Shown here in pieces: positions 8,369 through 17,802 of a stretch of 64,000 bases of DNA. The number at the start of each line of letters is the position of its first letter. The stretch's first letter is position 1. The notes beneath the pieces are model-generated. The model was not told the origin of the DNA and did no database searches. It saw only the letters and a program-made list of their open reading frames with translations. The position numbers and the translations under genes were made by a program. Location of the stretch: positions 62,001 to 126,000 of the forward strand of contig CAYUET010000001.1 in the NCBI GenBank assembly GCA_964443875.1, in the 5' to 3' direction. The stretch is from CAYUET01 sp964443875. Lineage in GTDB: Bacteria; Auribacterota; JAFGBW01.

Positions 8369-9736
8369 ATGGATTTATTCGATCATACTGCTGAAAAATA
8401 TTATAAACGTTATGCTCCTCTAGCCGAGCGTATGCGTCCGGGTATGATGGAGCATTTTTTCGGACAGCCGGATTTATTTCAATCAGGATCGCCGGTTTCA
8501 ATGGCTTTAAGCGGTCAGGGAATTCCTAACTTGATCTTATGGGGGCCTCCGGGAACCGGAAAAACAACTCTTGCAAGGATTATTGCTAAGAAAACCTCTA
8601 TTCATTTTGAACAGATTTCCGCTGTTCATGCAGGGAAAAAAGATCTTGAAGCTGTTGAAAAAGCGGCCCATGACCGCATCCGTCTTCATCAGTTACGGAC
8701 TATTCTTTTTATTGATGAAATTCATAGATTTAACAAGGCCCAGCAGGATGGACTTCTAGGAGCGATAGAGCGGGGGGTTTATACCTTAATCGGGGCCACG
8801 ACGGAAAATCCCAGTTTTGAGCTGAATTCTGCGATTTTAAGTCGATGCCGTGTAATTGTTTTGGGGAAATTATCTTCTGAGGCTTTGAAACAGATTATCT
8901 TAAGGGCTTTGAAGGATTGCGAAAACGGTTTAGGAAAAACCCGGATAACCATTGAAGAGTCTGCTCTTTCTGAAATTTCAAGGCTTGCTGACGGAGATGC
9001 CCGTACAGCCCTTAACATTCTTGAACTGGCAGCGATTGCCTGTTCGGAAAGATGCGGTAAAGCGATTCCTGAAGAGGGACGAATCCTTATTTTGGAAGAT
9101 TTATCCCGCGGCCTTGATAAGAGAATGCTCCTTTATGATAAAACCGGCGATGAACATTATAATCTGATCTCCGCTTTTATAAAATCGATCCGGGGTTCAG
9201 ATCCCCAGGCGGCTGTTTATTATCTTGCCAGGATGATAACCGGAGGAGAAGACCCTGTTTTTATTGCAAGAAGAATGTGTATACTGGCCAGTGAAGATAT
9301 TGGAAACGCAGATCCTCAGGCAGCGGTTTTGGCCAATACGATTCGTCAGACGGTTGAATTTGTGGGAATGCCTGAAGCCCGGATTCCTTTAAGCCAGCTT
9401 GCCGTATATCTGTCTCTTGCTCCTAAAAGTAATTCCTCTTATCTGGCTATTGATGCTGCTCTTGACGAAGTGAAGCGTTCAGGAGCACTCAAAGTTCCTT
9501 TAAAGATTTTGAACTCTCCGACTTTGATGATGAAAGAAATGGGATATGGAAAAGATTATCATTATGCTCATGATTATCCCTCCGGCTTTTTTCCGGACGA
9601 GTTTTTACCCGATCCCCTTAAAGGACAGAAATTTTATCAGCCGCTGCCTTATGGCTTTGAAATAAAAATGAAAGAGGTCTATGAGCGGCTTGAGACAATT
9701 AAAAAAGAACAGCAGAATCCGGATGCCCATGTCTGA
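8369..9736 (+). CDS. rarA: Replication-associated recombination protein A (RarA/MgsA AAA+ ATPase)
   Basis: 455 residues from the ATG at 8369. An upstream in-frame start at 8297 would add 24 hydrophobic residues and leave almost no promoter space from the divergent gene, so I reject it. Walker A is GPPGTGKT at 59-66, Walker B ILFIDEIHRFNKAQQD, and sensor 1 GATTENPSFELNSAILSRC. The C-terminal half (ARRMCILASEDIGNADPQA, then YKDYHYAHDYP-like sequence) is typical of the clamp-loader-related RarA/WRNIP1 family. It acts at stalled replication forks. Its end overlaps the next gene. Confidence 0.95.
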   Translation: MDLFDHTAEKYYKRYAPLAERMRPGMMEHFFGQPDLFQSGSPVSMALSGQGIPNLILWGPPGTGKTTLARIIAKKTSIHFEQISAVHAGKKDLEAVEKAAHDRIRLHQLRTILFIDEIHRFNKAQQDGLLGAIERGVYTLIGATTENPSFELNSAILSRCRVIVLGKLSSEALKQIILRALKDCENGLGKTRITIEESALSEISRLADGDARTALNILELAAIACSERCGKAIPEEGRILILEDLSRGLDKRMLLYDKTGDEHYNLISAFIKSIRGSDPQAAVYYLARMITGGEDPVFIARRMCILASEDIGNADPQAAVLANTIRQTVEFVGMPEARIPLSQLAVYLSLAPKSNSSYLAIDAALDEVKRSGALKVPLKILNSPTLMMKEMGYGKDYHYAHDYPSGFFPDEFLPDPLKGQKFYQPLPYGFEIKMKEVYERLETIKKEQQNPDAHV

Positions 9737-11744
9737 AGATTTTCCCGTTTATCCTGAAAAAGTAATGATTCAAACCATTTCCCGCTGCAATGCCTCCTGT
9801 GAATTCTGTCCCTATTCCTATATTTCACAGGATCATGGGCAGATGTCTGAGTCTTTATTTCAGAAAATTATTGATGAGCTTCAGGACCACAAGACCACCA
9901 TTAACAATATCATGCCCTATTTAATGAATGAGCCACTGATGGATAAAGATTTGTTGAAAAAAGTTCAGATTATAAAAGAGAAAATGCCTCAAGTATCCGT
10001 ACATTTTTTAACCAATGGATTCCTTCTGGACGAGAATAAAACAGAACAGATCCTTGAGTCACCGGTGGACTGGGTGGGGATTTCGTTTTTTGGTATAGAT
10101 CCTCTTCTTTACGAGAAAAGCATGGGGCTTCCTTATGAAAAAGTTAAAAACAGGGTGGATCATTTTGTAAAAAGAGCCTTGACTGTTCGAGGGCCGGAGT
10201 TTGTTCTGATTACTTTTTTTAAGTGGAAAATGAAGGAAGAACTGGTCAGGAATTCCATTGCGCACTGGAAAAATTCTGGGATTGAACGCTTTAATTATCA
10301 TGAGGGAGGAATTAGCCGGGGCGGTAATGTTCCCATCATAAAACCGCCGAAGATAAAACAAATCAACCGCTGTAATTCCATCTGGGCTGAACAGATGCTT
10401 CATATCCTTTACAATGGCGATGTTATTCCCTGCTGCATGGATTGGAAAAAACGGCATATCCTTGGCAATCTGAATTCTTCTACCCTTGAGGAAATATGGA
10501 AGGGGCCCCCTTATCAGGCCTTTCGGGAGACAATTCGGGGAAAAAGACCTTTGACCGATCAGATTTTATGCAGCTCATGTGAGATGGCTGTTTTGGATAA
10601 GCGGATTGTCATGGTTCATCCCCATGATATTTTCAGCCCTAAAGAGCCCTGGACAATAAGGATTAAGGCTTTGGCAAAAGAGTTGAAAGAAAAACATTAT
10701 CAAGTGACCCTTGTCACACATACTTTGGATGGATTTGAAGAGCCCTCTTTTGAGCAGGAAGGTATTAAGATTGTATCCTTTTCAAGAAAACTTTCGGTTT
10801 TTGGTTTTCTAAAGAAAATTTCTTTTTTGCGGTCTTTGTTTAAAAATGCGGATATTGTTTTTTATCAGAAAAGTTTTCATTTTTCCGCAGTTCCGGTTGT
10901 CGTCGCCGCCTGGCTGGAAAATAAACATGTTCATTATGACTGGGATGATAATGAAACGGCTATTTATTTTTCCGGAAAAAAAATTCCTTCTTACTGGGTA
11001 GGATGGGGACTTATGTTACTTGAACGCCTGCTTCCAAAGCTGGCGGACACGGTTTCCTATTCATCTGAGAACCTGCGAAAAAAACTTATTTCTATGGGTT
11101 TTGATGAAGATAAAATGCTTAAAATATCTGTGGGCGCCTACCCTCCAAGCATAGATAAAAATTTAAAACAGGCTTTTATTCAGCAATGGGGATTGGAGCA
11201 GTTCAGTATCATTTATATAGGGCAGCTTCACGGGGCACAATATGCAGAAATGCTTTTACATGCATGCGGAATGCTTTCAAAGGACGGAATTCCTTTTAAG
11301 ACCATTATTCTTGGGGATGGGTATGACCGTATGAGGCTTGAAAAAATCAAAGAGGATTTGAATCTTTCTAATGTTATTTTTCCGGGGAGCGTTCCCTATG
11401 AAGAAGTCCCTTTGTGGATTTCTTCATGTAAAATTGCTGTGGCCTGTTTTGAGGATAATACCGTAACACAGGCAAAATCACCCTTAAAAATTGTTGAATA
11501 TCTTTCCTGTGGTAAAGCGATTATTGCCTCAGATGTCGGAGAAGTCCGTAAACTTACAAATAACTCGGCTTTATTGATCCCTCCCGGGGATGCCAAGGCT
11601 TTATACCTGGCCCTTAAGGATTTTTATGTGAATCCTCAAAAAATTACTGAATATGAGCAGAGAGCCCGAAGAAGAGCGCCTGATATTTCCTGGAAAAACA
11701 GAGGGAATGAGCTGGATTCTTTTTTAAAGAGGGTATTTTATTAA
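9723..11744 (+). CDS. Radical SAM/SPASM-like protein fused to a family-4-type glycosyltransferase
   Basis: 673 residues from the ATG at 9723 (9729 is equally possible); it overlaps the end of rarA by 14 bases. Residues 1-295 form a radical SAM domain with the CNASCEFC cluster motif at 22-29 and a SPASM-like C-terminal Cys set (RCNS, PCCMDW, CSSC). Residues ~296-673 form a GT-B glycosyltransferase. It starts with MVHPHDIFSPKEPWTIRIKA, has IYIGQLHGAQYAEML mid-domain, and ends with the nucleotide-sugar block SPLKIVEYLSCGKAIIASD. Each half is near full length, so this is a true fusion rather than a remnant. The substrate is unknown. Confidence 0.85.
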   Translation: MPMSEDFPVYPEKVMIQTISRCNASCEFCPYSYISQDHGQMSESLFQKIIDELQDHKTTINNIMPYLMNEPLMDKDLLKKVQIIKEKMPQVSVHFLTNGFLLDENKTEQILESPVDWVGISFFGIDPLLYEKSMGLPYEKVKNRVDHFVKRALTVRGPEFVLITFFKWKMKEELVRNSIAHWKNSGIERFNYHEGGISRGGNVPIIKPPKIKQINRCNSIWAEQMLHILYNGDVIPCCMDWKKRHILGNLNSSTLEEIWKGPPYQAFRETIRGKRPLTDQILCSSCEMAVLDKRIVMVHPHDIFSPKEPWTIRIKALAKELKEKHYQVTLVTHTLDGFEEPSFEQEGIKIVSFSRKLSVFGFLKKISFLRSLFKNADIVFYQKSFHFSAVPVVVAAWLENKHVHYDWDDNETAIYFSGKKIPSYWVGWGLMLLERLLPKLADTVSYSSENLRKKLISMGFDEDKMLKISVGAYPPSIDKNLKQAFIQQWGLEQFSIIYIGQLHGAQYAEMLLHACGMLSKDGIPFKTIILGDGYDRMRLEKIKEDLNLSNVIFPGSVPYEEVPLWISSCKIAVACFEDNTVTQAKSPLKIVEYLSCGKAIIASDVGEVRKLTNNSALLIPPGDAKALYLALKDFYVNPQKITEYEQRARRRAPDISWKNRGNELDSFLKRVFY

Positions 11745-13246
11745 TCCTTAATTCCAATCAGTTGGGTGATCCCGGTCATGGAAGAACTTAAAATATTGGA
11801 CTGGGCATGAAGTTCTTCTGAAGCGCTTGCCGTTGCTTCAGCTGTTGCTGCATTATTCTGAATGACTTCATTCATTTGTTCCATGGAAGATTTGATGGAT
11901 TCTATTTGTGAATTCTGTTCAGAAGAGGATTTCGCCACTTCATCAGACAGCTGGCTCAGATTTTTGATTCTGTTATAAGTATCCGTTAAATGATCATTTA
12001 CCTGCTTTGATATCTGAAGTCCTTTTTCAGAAGAAAGCGTGGAAATATCAATTTTGTCAGTCGATTCTTTGGCGGCATTTGCGCATTTTTGAGCAAGATT
12101 CCTTACTTCATCCGCAACAACAGCAAATCCCATGCCGGCGTCTCCTGCCCGGGCTGCTTCAATAGAGGCATTAAGGGCGAGAAGATTCGTTTGAAATGCG
12201 ATGTCCTCAATGGTTTTAACGATCTGGGAGATGTCTTTGGATGAAATGTTGATGGCTTCCATGGCTTTCAGCATTCCCGTCATTTCTTTTTTTCCGGTTT
12301 CAACTGTAGAATGAGTTTCGGAGGTTAAATGATTGGTTTTATCGGTTCTGACCGTGTTTTGTTGAATGATATCCGAGATCCCCTGCAGAGCATTCATAAT
12401 TTCTTCAAGAGAGGAGGCTTGATTATTTGAAGATTCAGCAACCGTTTGGCTGGAACCGGATACCATGTTGGCTGCGGCTTCAATTTCCTTTGATGCCTCT
12501 TTAATGGATAAAACGGCCTTTGTAATAGGGCGGATTATGGAGAGAGCAATAAAAATTGAAAAAATAATCAGAACGATAAAGCCGATTATGGCAACAATAA
12601 GATTTGTTTTCAGACTGGTTTGTGTTTTTTCAATGAGTTGACTCTTCATTTTTTGAGTTTCTTCTTCAATGTTGTCAATATAGAAGCCGGTACCGATAAA
12701 TATATCGGTATTGGGTAGCATTTTAACATAACTCAGTTTAGGTTGAATGCCTTTGCCAGGTTTTTCAAAATAGTATTCAACAAAACCTTTTCCGGTTTGT
12801 GCGGCTTTGATCAGATTTTTGATGAAAAAATTTCCTTTTTTATCGGTCATCTCTAAACAGCTTGTCCCATTTTTAGTTTTATCGGTTGGAACTGTAATGC
12901 GTATTCCGTCTGTTTTATAAGCAAAGAAATAGCCTGAAAGATCTGGGAAAAATCGAATGGGATCAACAGCGGTTTCAATATATTTTATAGTTTCGGCTTC
13001 TGAAGAAGAATTTTTGATTTTTTCTGAAATATATGAACATTCTGCCTCTACAAGGGATTTGAGCTGTTCTTTGGAGTCTTCCATCATTCGGTTGGTAAAG
13101 CTGGGAAGAATATCTTTATTGAGCATTTGTTTTTGATGATAAACAGTTAAAGAAATCAGGATGGTGAAACCCAGAAGAAAAAAAATCAGGAGAGTAATGA
13201 TTCGGCCTTGAATAGTAGAAAACAGGAAATTCATATTATATTTCAT
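11741..13246 (-). CDS. Methyl-accepting chemotaxis protein with a Cache-type sensor
   Basis: 501 residues. Transmembrane helix 1 is near residues 14-33. A single-Cache-like periplasmic domain spans about 40-205 (SGYFFAYKTDGI, KLSYVKMLPNTDIFIGTGFYID). Helix 2 is near 213-235. The cytoplasmic signalling domain has the canonical hairpin tip, from AFQTNLLALNASIEAARAGD through FAVVADEVRNLAQ. It should transmit a small-molecule signal to CheA/CheW. No che or flagellar genes lie in the window. A clear AAGGGGGAA ribosome site precedes the ATG. It ends convergently, overlapping the radical SAM fusion gene by 4 bases. Confidence 0.95.
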   Translation of the reverse strand: MKYNMNFLFSTIQGRIITLLIFFLLGFTILISLTVYHQKQMLNKDILPSFTNRMMEDSKEQLKSLVEAECSYISEKIKNSSSEAETIKYIETAVDPIRFFPDLSGYFFAYKTDGIRITVPTDKTKNGTSCLEMTDKKGNFFIKNLIKAAQTGKGFVEYYFEKPGKGIQPKLSYVKMLPNTDIFIGTGFYIDNIEEETQKMKSQLIEKTQTSLKTNLIVAIIGFIVLIIFSIFIALSIIRPITKAVLSIKEASKEIEAAANMVSGSSQTVAESSNNQASSLEEIMNALQGISDIIQQNTVRTDKTNHLTSETHSTVETGKKEMTGMLKAMEAINISSKDISQIVKTIEDIAFQTNLLALNASIEAARAGDAGMGFAVVADEVRNLAQKCANAAKESTDKIDISTLSSEKGLQISKQVNDHLTDTYNRIKNLSQLSDEVAKSSSEQNSQIESIKSSMEQMNEVIQNNAATAEATASASEELHAQSNILSSSMTGITQLIGIKD

Positions 13247-13343
13247 TTATTCCCCCTTGAGAATGATAATAAAAAAAGGGCACAAATTGAAATGGTTATG
13301 TGAATTATTATACTACGTATAAATATGGAATACAAATAAAAAA

Positions 13344-13417
13344 TGGACGTTAATGGATTCGAACCATTGACCTCTACCGTGTGAAGGTAGCGCTCTAACC
13401 AACTGAGCCAAACGTCC
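13344..13417 (-). tRNA. tRNA-Val (anticodon CAC)
   Basis: A 74-nt cloverleaf can be folded by eye. The acceptor stem is GGACGTT/AACGTCC with discriminator A, the D stem GCTC/GAGC, the anticodon stem CTACC/GGTAG with loop TTCACAC, and the T stem AATGG/CCATT with loop TTCGAAT. The anticodon CAC reads GUG valine codons. The 3' CCA is not encoded (TTT follows), so it must be added enzymatically. Confidence 0.96.
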
Positions 13418-13557
13418 ATCAAAGAAGGACAATTAATATTTAAGAATTGAAGGAATCTGTCAATATATTTTATTTTAAAAATATCCTTGAAAAGGGCTAT
13501 TCATGGTATGCGGGTGCCCGGCAGACTTTGAGTTAAGAATTTTATCCGAGCGTTTTT

Positions 13558-15129
13558 CTATTTGACGGATTGGATTAGTTTTTCAAGTTCCTTTGTCCGT
13601 TCTGTGTATTTTAATTTTTTTGCTAATTCCAATGAAATGGAAAAAAGTGTTTTAGCTTTTGCCGGATTGTTTTCTTCCATGAAGATTTTGCCGAGAATAA
13701 AGGAGGTTTCCAGGGCATCAGAGTCCTGATTGTTTCTGCGGCTGTAGGATAAAGATTCAGAAAGACTGGAAATGGCATTTTCTTTCTGGCCTGAAAAATA
13801 ATAACCTAAGCCCATGTTATGCAGAGCTTTGATTTCCACTTCTTTTGCGCCGCATTGGCGGCTGAATTTAATGGCATTTTGATAATTTTGAATTGCCTTG
13901 TCAGTTTCCTTGTTTTTCAGATAAAGGCTGGCAAGATTGTTGGATGTTTCTGCCTGCTGGAAAATGTTGTTTGATGCCTTAGCCAGTTCCATGGACTTAT
14001 TATAACTGCCTTCAGCTTCATCTTTTTTGCTTTGTCTTTCATAAACAACTCCAAGATTATTAAAAACTTTTGATTGCCCTTCGAAATGCTGAAGTCGTTC
14101 ATAAATTGAAATGGCATCAGTGAAATATTTTTCCGCACCTTCTACATTATTCTGTCTTAAACAAAGATTCCCAAGGCTGTTAGAAATCGACGCATGCTCT
14201 TCTCCAAGACCAGAGGTTTTAAAAACTTCAAGCGCTTTTTTAAACTGTTCGGTTGCCTCATCAAAATAACCGGTTTTAGAATAAAGCTCACCTTTCTGTA
14301 GCTGGATGCGGGCTGAATTGATGTAATCCCCATATTCAAAGAAGGAATTTTCAGCTTTATCCAGTTCATAAAAGGATTTTTGAAGTTCTCCCTTGCTCAG
14401 GTAATTAAGCGCTTTGATGGTGTGTATTTCGCGAACATCAGAGGGTTTTCCGAATTGTGAGGAGATGGAATCCATTTCTCGGGAGGCATGATTCAGATCG
14501 GACAGTTCATTTTTAAGCATTTTATTTTTAAAAATCTGAAGGTGAGTCTTGTAAAGACCCCGGATATCATTGATGTTTCGGTAAAGGGATAAGCATTCTT
14601 CAAGTAAAGCGGGGTTATCCTTTTCATTTAAAGCCATTTGAAATTTTTTTTCGGCTTCCTGTTTTTTTTCATAATCTTCCTCAGTCCAGGCTTTATATTG
14701 AGTCCATAAATCCTGAAAATAGGGGTCTCCATGGTTCAGATTGTATTGATGGATGAGCTTGTCAATAATCTGAGATTTTTCATTCCGTTCAGGATCATCC
14801 TGATCCAGAAGGAGATAATCATTGATGGTTTGGAAAATAAATTCTTCATGATAGGCTGTATATTTGCTGCTTAATTCTTTGATATCGTCCGTATTATCAA
14901 CGAGTAGGGCATCATTTAATTTTGTGTTGAATTCTGAATAAAGCATAACATTATTTGTTTTGATAACTGCATCTTTTTTTTTCGTTTTAACTGATTGATC
15001 AGATTTGACAGAGGTCTCTGTTTTAACCGGATCTTTTTGGGATTGAACCTGAGCGGGAGATTTGATTTCTGAAGAAAAACAGAAGCAGGTCATCAGAAAA
15101 AAGATTAAAAAAGATTTAAATGTTTTCAT
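13558..15129 (-). CDS. Exported tetratricopeptide-repeat protein
   Basis: 523 residues with a signal peptide (FKSFLIFFLMTCFCFSSE). After a charged linker (to about 60) and a helical region, residues ~215-515 form successive TPR units of the kind A..NLG..Y....A...Y..A (for example SISNSLGNLCLRQNNVEGAE, FNNLGVVYERQSKKDEAE, NNLASLYLKNKETDKAI). It is probably a periplasmic or envelope scaffold. It overlaps the upstream O-antigen-ligase-like gene by 14 bases, so the two are co-expressed. No partner beyond that gene is evident. Confidence 0.85.
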   Translation of the reverse strand: MKTFKSFLIFFLMTCFCFSSEIKSPAQVQSQKDPVKTETSVKSDQSVKTKKKDAVIKTNNVMLYSEFNTKLNDALLVDNTDDIKELSSKYTAYHEEFIFQTINDYLLLDQDDPERNEKSQIIDKLIHQYNLNHGDPYFQDLWTQYKAWTEEDYEKKQEAEKKFQMALNEKDNPALLEECLSLYRNINDIRGLYKTHLQIFKNKMLKNELSDLNHASREMDSISSQFGKPSDVREIHTIKALNYLSKGELQKSFYELDKAENSFFEYGDYINSARIQLQKGELYSKTGYFDEATEQFKKALEVFKTSGLGEEHASISNSLGNLCLRQNNVEGAEKYFTDAISIYERLQHFEGQSKVFNNLGVVYERQSKKDEAEGSYNKSMELAKASNNIFQQAETSNNLASLYLKNKETDKAIQNYQNAIKFSRQCGAKEVEIKALHNMGLGYYFSGQKENAISSLSESLSYSRRNNQDSDALETSFILGKIFMEENNPAKAKTLFSISLELAKKLKYTERTKELEKLIQSVK

Positions 15130-17044
15130 TGGTGTTTTTCAATTCTTGTATTCGGGTTGAAATGAACTGGAGTTCTTCATCATTCAATATAAAAATATAA
15201 TTCCATTTTTTATACATGGAATGATTAATTAACAGTTTCACGTAAAGAGATAAAGCATCTTTTTTGCTGCCGATTCTTTCGAGAAAACGGGCTTTAAGTA
15301 AGTGAAGACGCTGATTGGCTGGAGCTTTTAAAACAGACTGTTCAATCAGATTGATTCCCAAGGGACTGAAGAGCGGGTCTGAAGGATATTGGTAACATAA
15401 TTTTGAAAATTCGTAGGAAGGAATATAACTGTATTTCTGTTTTTGAATAAAGCAATTCATTTTTTTTATGTCCTCAGGCATTATGCGGCTGTGAAGAGAC
15501 AAAGTGTTTTTTAATTCCAATAGAAAAAAAGTTAGCTGTTTTTGGTTGTTGTGCGTTGGGAAGGATAAAACCGTACAGGCCCCTAAAATTAAAACAAGGG
15601 CCTGGATTATTCTGATGAAATAAAAGAAAATTTTAGGAATTAAAAAAAGTGTACATCCGTTTAAAACGATTCCAAGCAGACCCCAAAAAAGTATTTTGAT
15701 TCCCATTGTTTCGAGATTGAAATCAACCAGGCTGTGAATGAAGATGAGCAGAGCAGATACGCCTAAAATCAGGTTGTTTCTTGAAGCATTAATGAAGAGA
15801 TTGGAGTAGGCAAAACACGCGATAAAGGGGGATATGATCCAGAAAAGAATTGAAAACAGGGGGGAATATTCGGGAGTTATTGCGGTAAAGGGGGGGTGGA
15901 AAATGGAAAGGGTGGATAATAAAAGAGGAATAAGATAAAGGAGTTTGGGAGATGTTTTTTGTTCGGTAATCACTGTTTTGGGGCTGCCCTTCGAAGGGGA
16001 CGTCAGGGCAAAAAGATACAGGGTGACAATCAAAATACCGAACAGGAGCCCTGTTTCAGAAATAAGTTCAAGGATATGATTGTGTGCATATTGGGTGATT
16101 TCTTCATGAAGAGTGACTTTCTGAATAAAAAGATCTGAAAAGGTGTTCCATCCGTTTCCAAGATAGGGGGACGAGTAAATCGAAGTAAAGGTATTCAGCC
16201 AGTAATTCAGCCGGCTTTCAAAGGAAGAGGGAAGGGCCTTAAAAAAGGATTTAAAACAGGGAGAGGTCAGAACTGGAAGAATGGACGCAAGGAGAAGATA
16301 AAAAGTTTCTCTCCGGCCTTTGTAAAAGCAGAAAATAAGGACAGGGGAAGCCGACAGAAGAATGAGAGCGGAAATAGATTGAGTCATAAGCAGAGCGCTT
16401 ACAGGAAGCGCTAAAAGCAGAAATTTAACAGGTTTTAAAGGGTGAATATAAAGAAAAAATACAGGAAGGGTAATCAGAAGAAATGAGGCGAAAATATTGG
16501 GATTCGTAAAAACAGAATAGATTCGCGAAAGACTTATTTTTGAGTAAAAAACCTGGCTTATCTGGGGATTATTCTGGATATAGGAGGGAATCACTTCGGG
16601 ATGATGAAGGTAATATTCCTGAAATCCTTTAAACCCCCAGAAGTATTGCCAGAAGCCGTAAAGGCTCATAAGGACGGCCAGAGTAAAAAGGATTGTAAGG
16701 TAAACGCGTTTGGATTCAAAATGTTTTAAGAGATGGGAAGCACAATACCCGTAGGAAAGGCTGGTCAAAAGGAGCACAAATCCGGATTCGTAAATGACCG
16801 GGCCCGGAGAGATTAAAATGGCGGGAAAAATAAAAAGGAGATATAATCCTGACCAGATTCCGAAGGGATTAATTTCTTTTTTTGAGAGATAGAGCCATAA
16901 GGCGAGAGCATGAACACAAAGACAGAAAACAGGGATAACAACAGGATCATAGGAAAAATAGGGATAGCACAGCATAACCGCTGTGAGAAAATAAAAAAGT
17001 CCTGTTTCCAGTGAGGGTAGAATCAGCTTAAAAGAAGTAAACAT
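15116..17044 (-). CDS. O-antigen ligase/polymerase family (Wzy_C-like) polytopic membrane protein
   Basis: 642 residues with about a dozen hydrophobic helices in the first ~480. The family's periplasmic signature lies around residues 300-345: GNGWNTFSDLFIQK followed by QYAHNHILELISETGLLF, that is AHNxxLE...E.G. The ~130-residue C-terminal tail is soluble. Such proteins transfer or polymerise lipid-linked glycans, or glycosylate proteins such as pilins; the substrate is not determinable here. It overlaps the TPR gene by 14 bases. Its ATG lies only about 30 bases from the divergent macrodomain gene. Confidence 0.8.
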   Translation of the reverse strand: MFTSFKLILPSLETGLFYFLTAVMLCYPYFSYDPVVIPVFCLCVHALALWLYLSKKEINPFGIWSGLYLLFIFPAILISPGPVIYESGFVLLLTSLSYGYCASHLLKHFESKRVYLTILFTLAVLMSLYGFWQYFWGFKGFQEYYLHHPEVIPSYIQNNPQISQVFYSKISLSRIYSVFTNPNIFASFLLITLPVFFLYIHPLKPVKFLLLALPVSALLMTQSISALILLSASPVLIFCFYKGRRETFYLLLASILPVLTSPCFKSFFKALPSSFESRLNYWLNTFTSIYSSPYLGNGWNTFSDLFIQKVTLHEEITQYAHNHILELISETGLLFGILIVTLYLFALTSPSKGSPKTVITEQKTSPKLLYLIPLLLSTLSIFHPPFTAITPEYSPLFSILFWIISPFIACFAYSNLFINASRNNLILGVSALLIFIHSLVDFNLETMGIKILFWGLLGIVLNGCTLFLIPKIFFYFIRIIQALVLILGACTVLSFPTHNNQKQLTFFLLELKNTLSLHSRIMPEDIKKMNCFIQKQKYSYIPSYEFSKLCYQYPSDPLFSPLGINLIEQSVLKAPANQRLHLLKARFLERIGSKKDALSLYVKLLINHSMYKKWNYIFILNDEELQFISTRIQELKNTNENI

Positions 17045-17074
17045 ATCTTTTAAAATAACATAAACAGGTTGGGA

Positions 17075-17587
17075 ATGGAATCAAGAATCATTATTTTAAA
17101 AGAAGATATTACGCACCTTGAGGTTGAAGCGATCGTCAATGCCGCAAACTGTTCCCTTCTGGGCGGAGGCGGGGTTGACGGAGCCATACACAGGGCGGCA
17201 GGGCCGAAGCTTTTCGAAGAATGCCGCCTCTTGAAAGGGTGTGAGACCGGAAAAGCAAAAATGACTTCCGGATACTTGTTAAAAACAAGATACGTGATTC
17301 ACACCGTAGGTCCCGTATGGAAAGGGGGAAATGCCAGCGAAGCGCTCCTTTTGAAATCCTGTTATTATGAATCCCTTTTGCTGGCCTGTCAAAAATCTTT
17401 AAAGAGTGTGGCTTTTCCTGCGGTGAGTTGCGGTGTTTACGGGTACCCGATTCCGGAGGCGACTCATATTGCCTATTCAACAGTAAAGAATTTTTTAAGC
17501 ACTAACCGTTTTCCTGAAAAAGTAATTTTTGCCGCATTTAACGAAGAGGTTTATCAGAGCTTTTTAAAATGGAGCCAGAACGGCTAG
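17075..17587 (+). CDS. Macrodomain protein (O-acetyl-ADP-ribose deacetylase-like)
   Basis: 170 residues from the ATG at 17075; an in-frame TTG at 17069 adds two residues. Macrodomain motifs are intact: VEAIVNAANCSLLGGGGVDGAIHRAAG, the sequence TRYVIHTVGPVW, and FPAVSCGVYGYPIPEA. This matches the YmdB/MacroD type, which binds ADP-ribose and hydrolyses O-acetyl-ADP-ribose or mono-ADP-ribosyl esters. The TAG stop is the first triplet of the dispersed repeat at 17585-17802, so insertion of that element may have set or trimmed the C-terminus. Confidence 0.92.
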   Translation: MESRIIILKEDITHLEVEAIVNAANCSLLGGGGVDGAIHRAAGPKLFEECRLLKGCETGKAKMTSGYLLKTRYVIHTVGPVWKGGNASEALLLKSCYYESLLLACQKSLKSVAFPAVSCGVYGYPIPEATHIAYSTVKNFLSTNRFPEKVIFAAFNEEVYQSFLKWSQNG

Positions 17588-17802
17588 CCCGAATTTTGCG
17601 CGTAAGCGACAAATATTCGGGATGCAATTCCTGTTTGACCCAGTCAAAACAGGCTTGCGCAGACAAAATGTTGTTTTTTGTCTGAGTACATGATTGGGTA
17701 CAATTTGTACCCAAAGACTGAAGTCCATAGTGGGGCTGCAAGGATTGATTTATCAGGGTTCGAATGGATTTTTTTCTGATTTTTTATGCAATATGCGGGC
17801 TA
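17585..17802. repeat. Dispersed ~218-bp MITE-like element, copy 1
   Basis: This region matches 37504-37722 in inverted orientation over its whole length. The ends are inverted, TAGCCCGAAT at the left and the complement of TAGCCCGCAT at the right, each beginning with TA. Inside are a hairpin (CCCGAAT with ATTCGGG), a second one (CCTGTTTGAC with GTCAAAACAGG) and the 21-base palindrome TTGGGTACAATTTGTACCCAA. It carries no open frame of size. It ends exactly at the stop codons of two convergent genes, the macrodomain gene and the ACT-domain gene. Confidence 0.88.
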
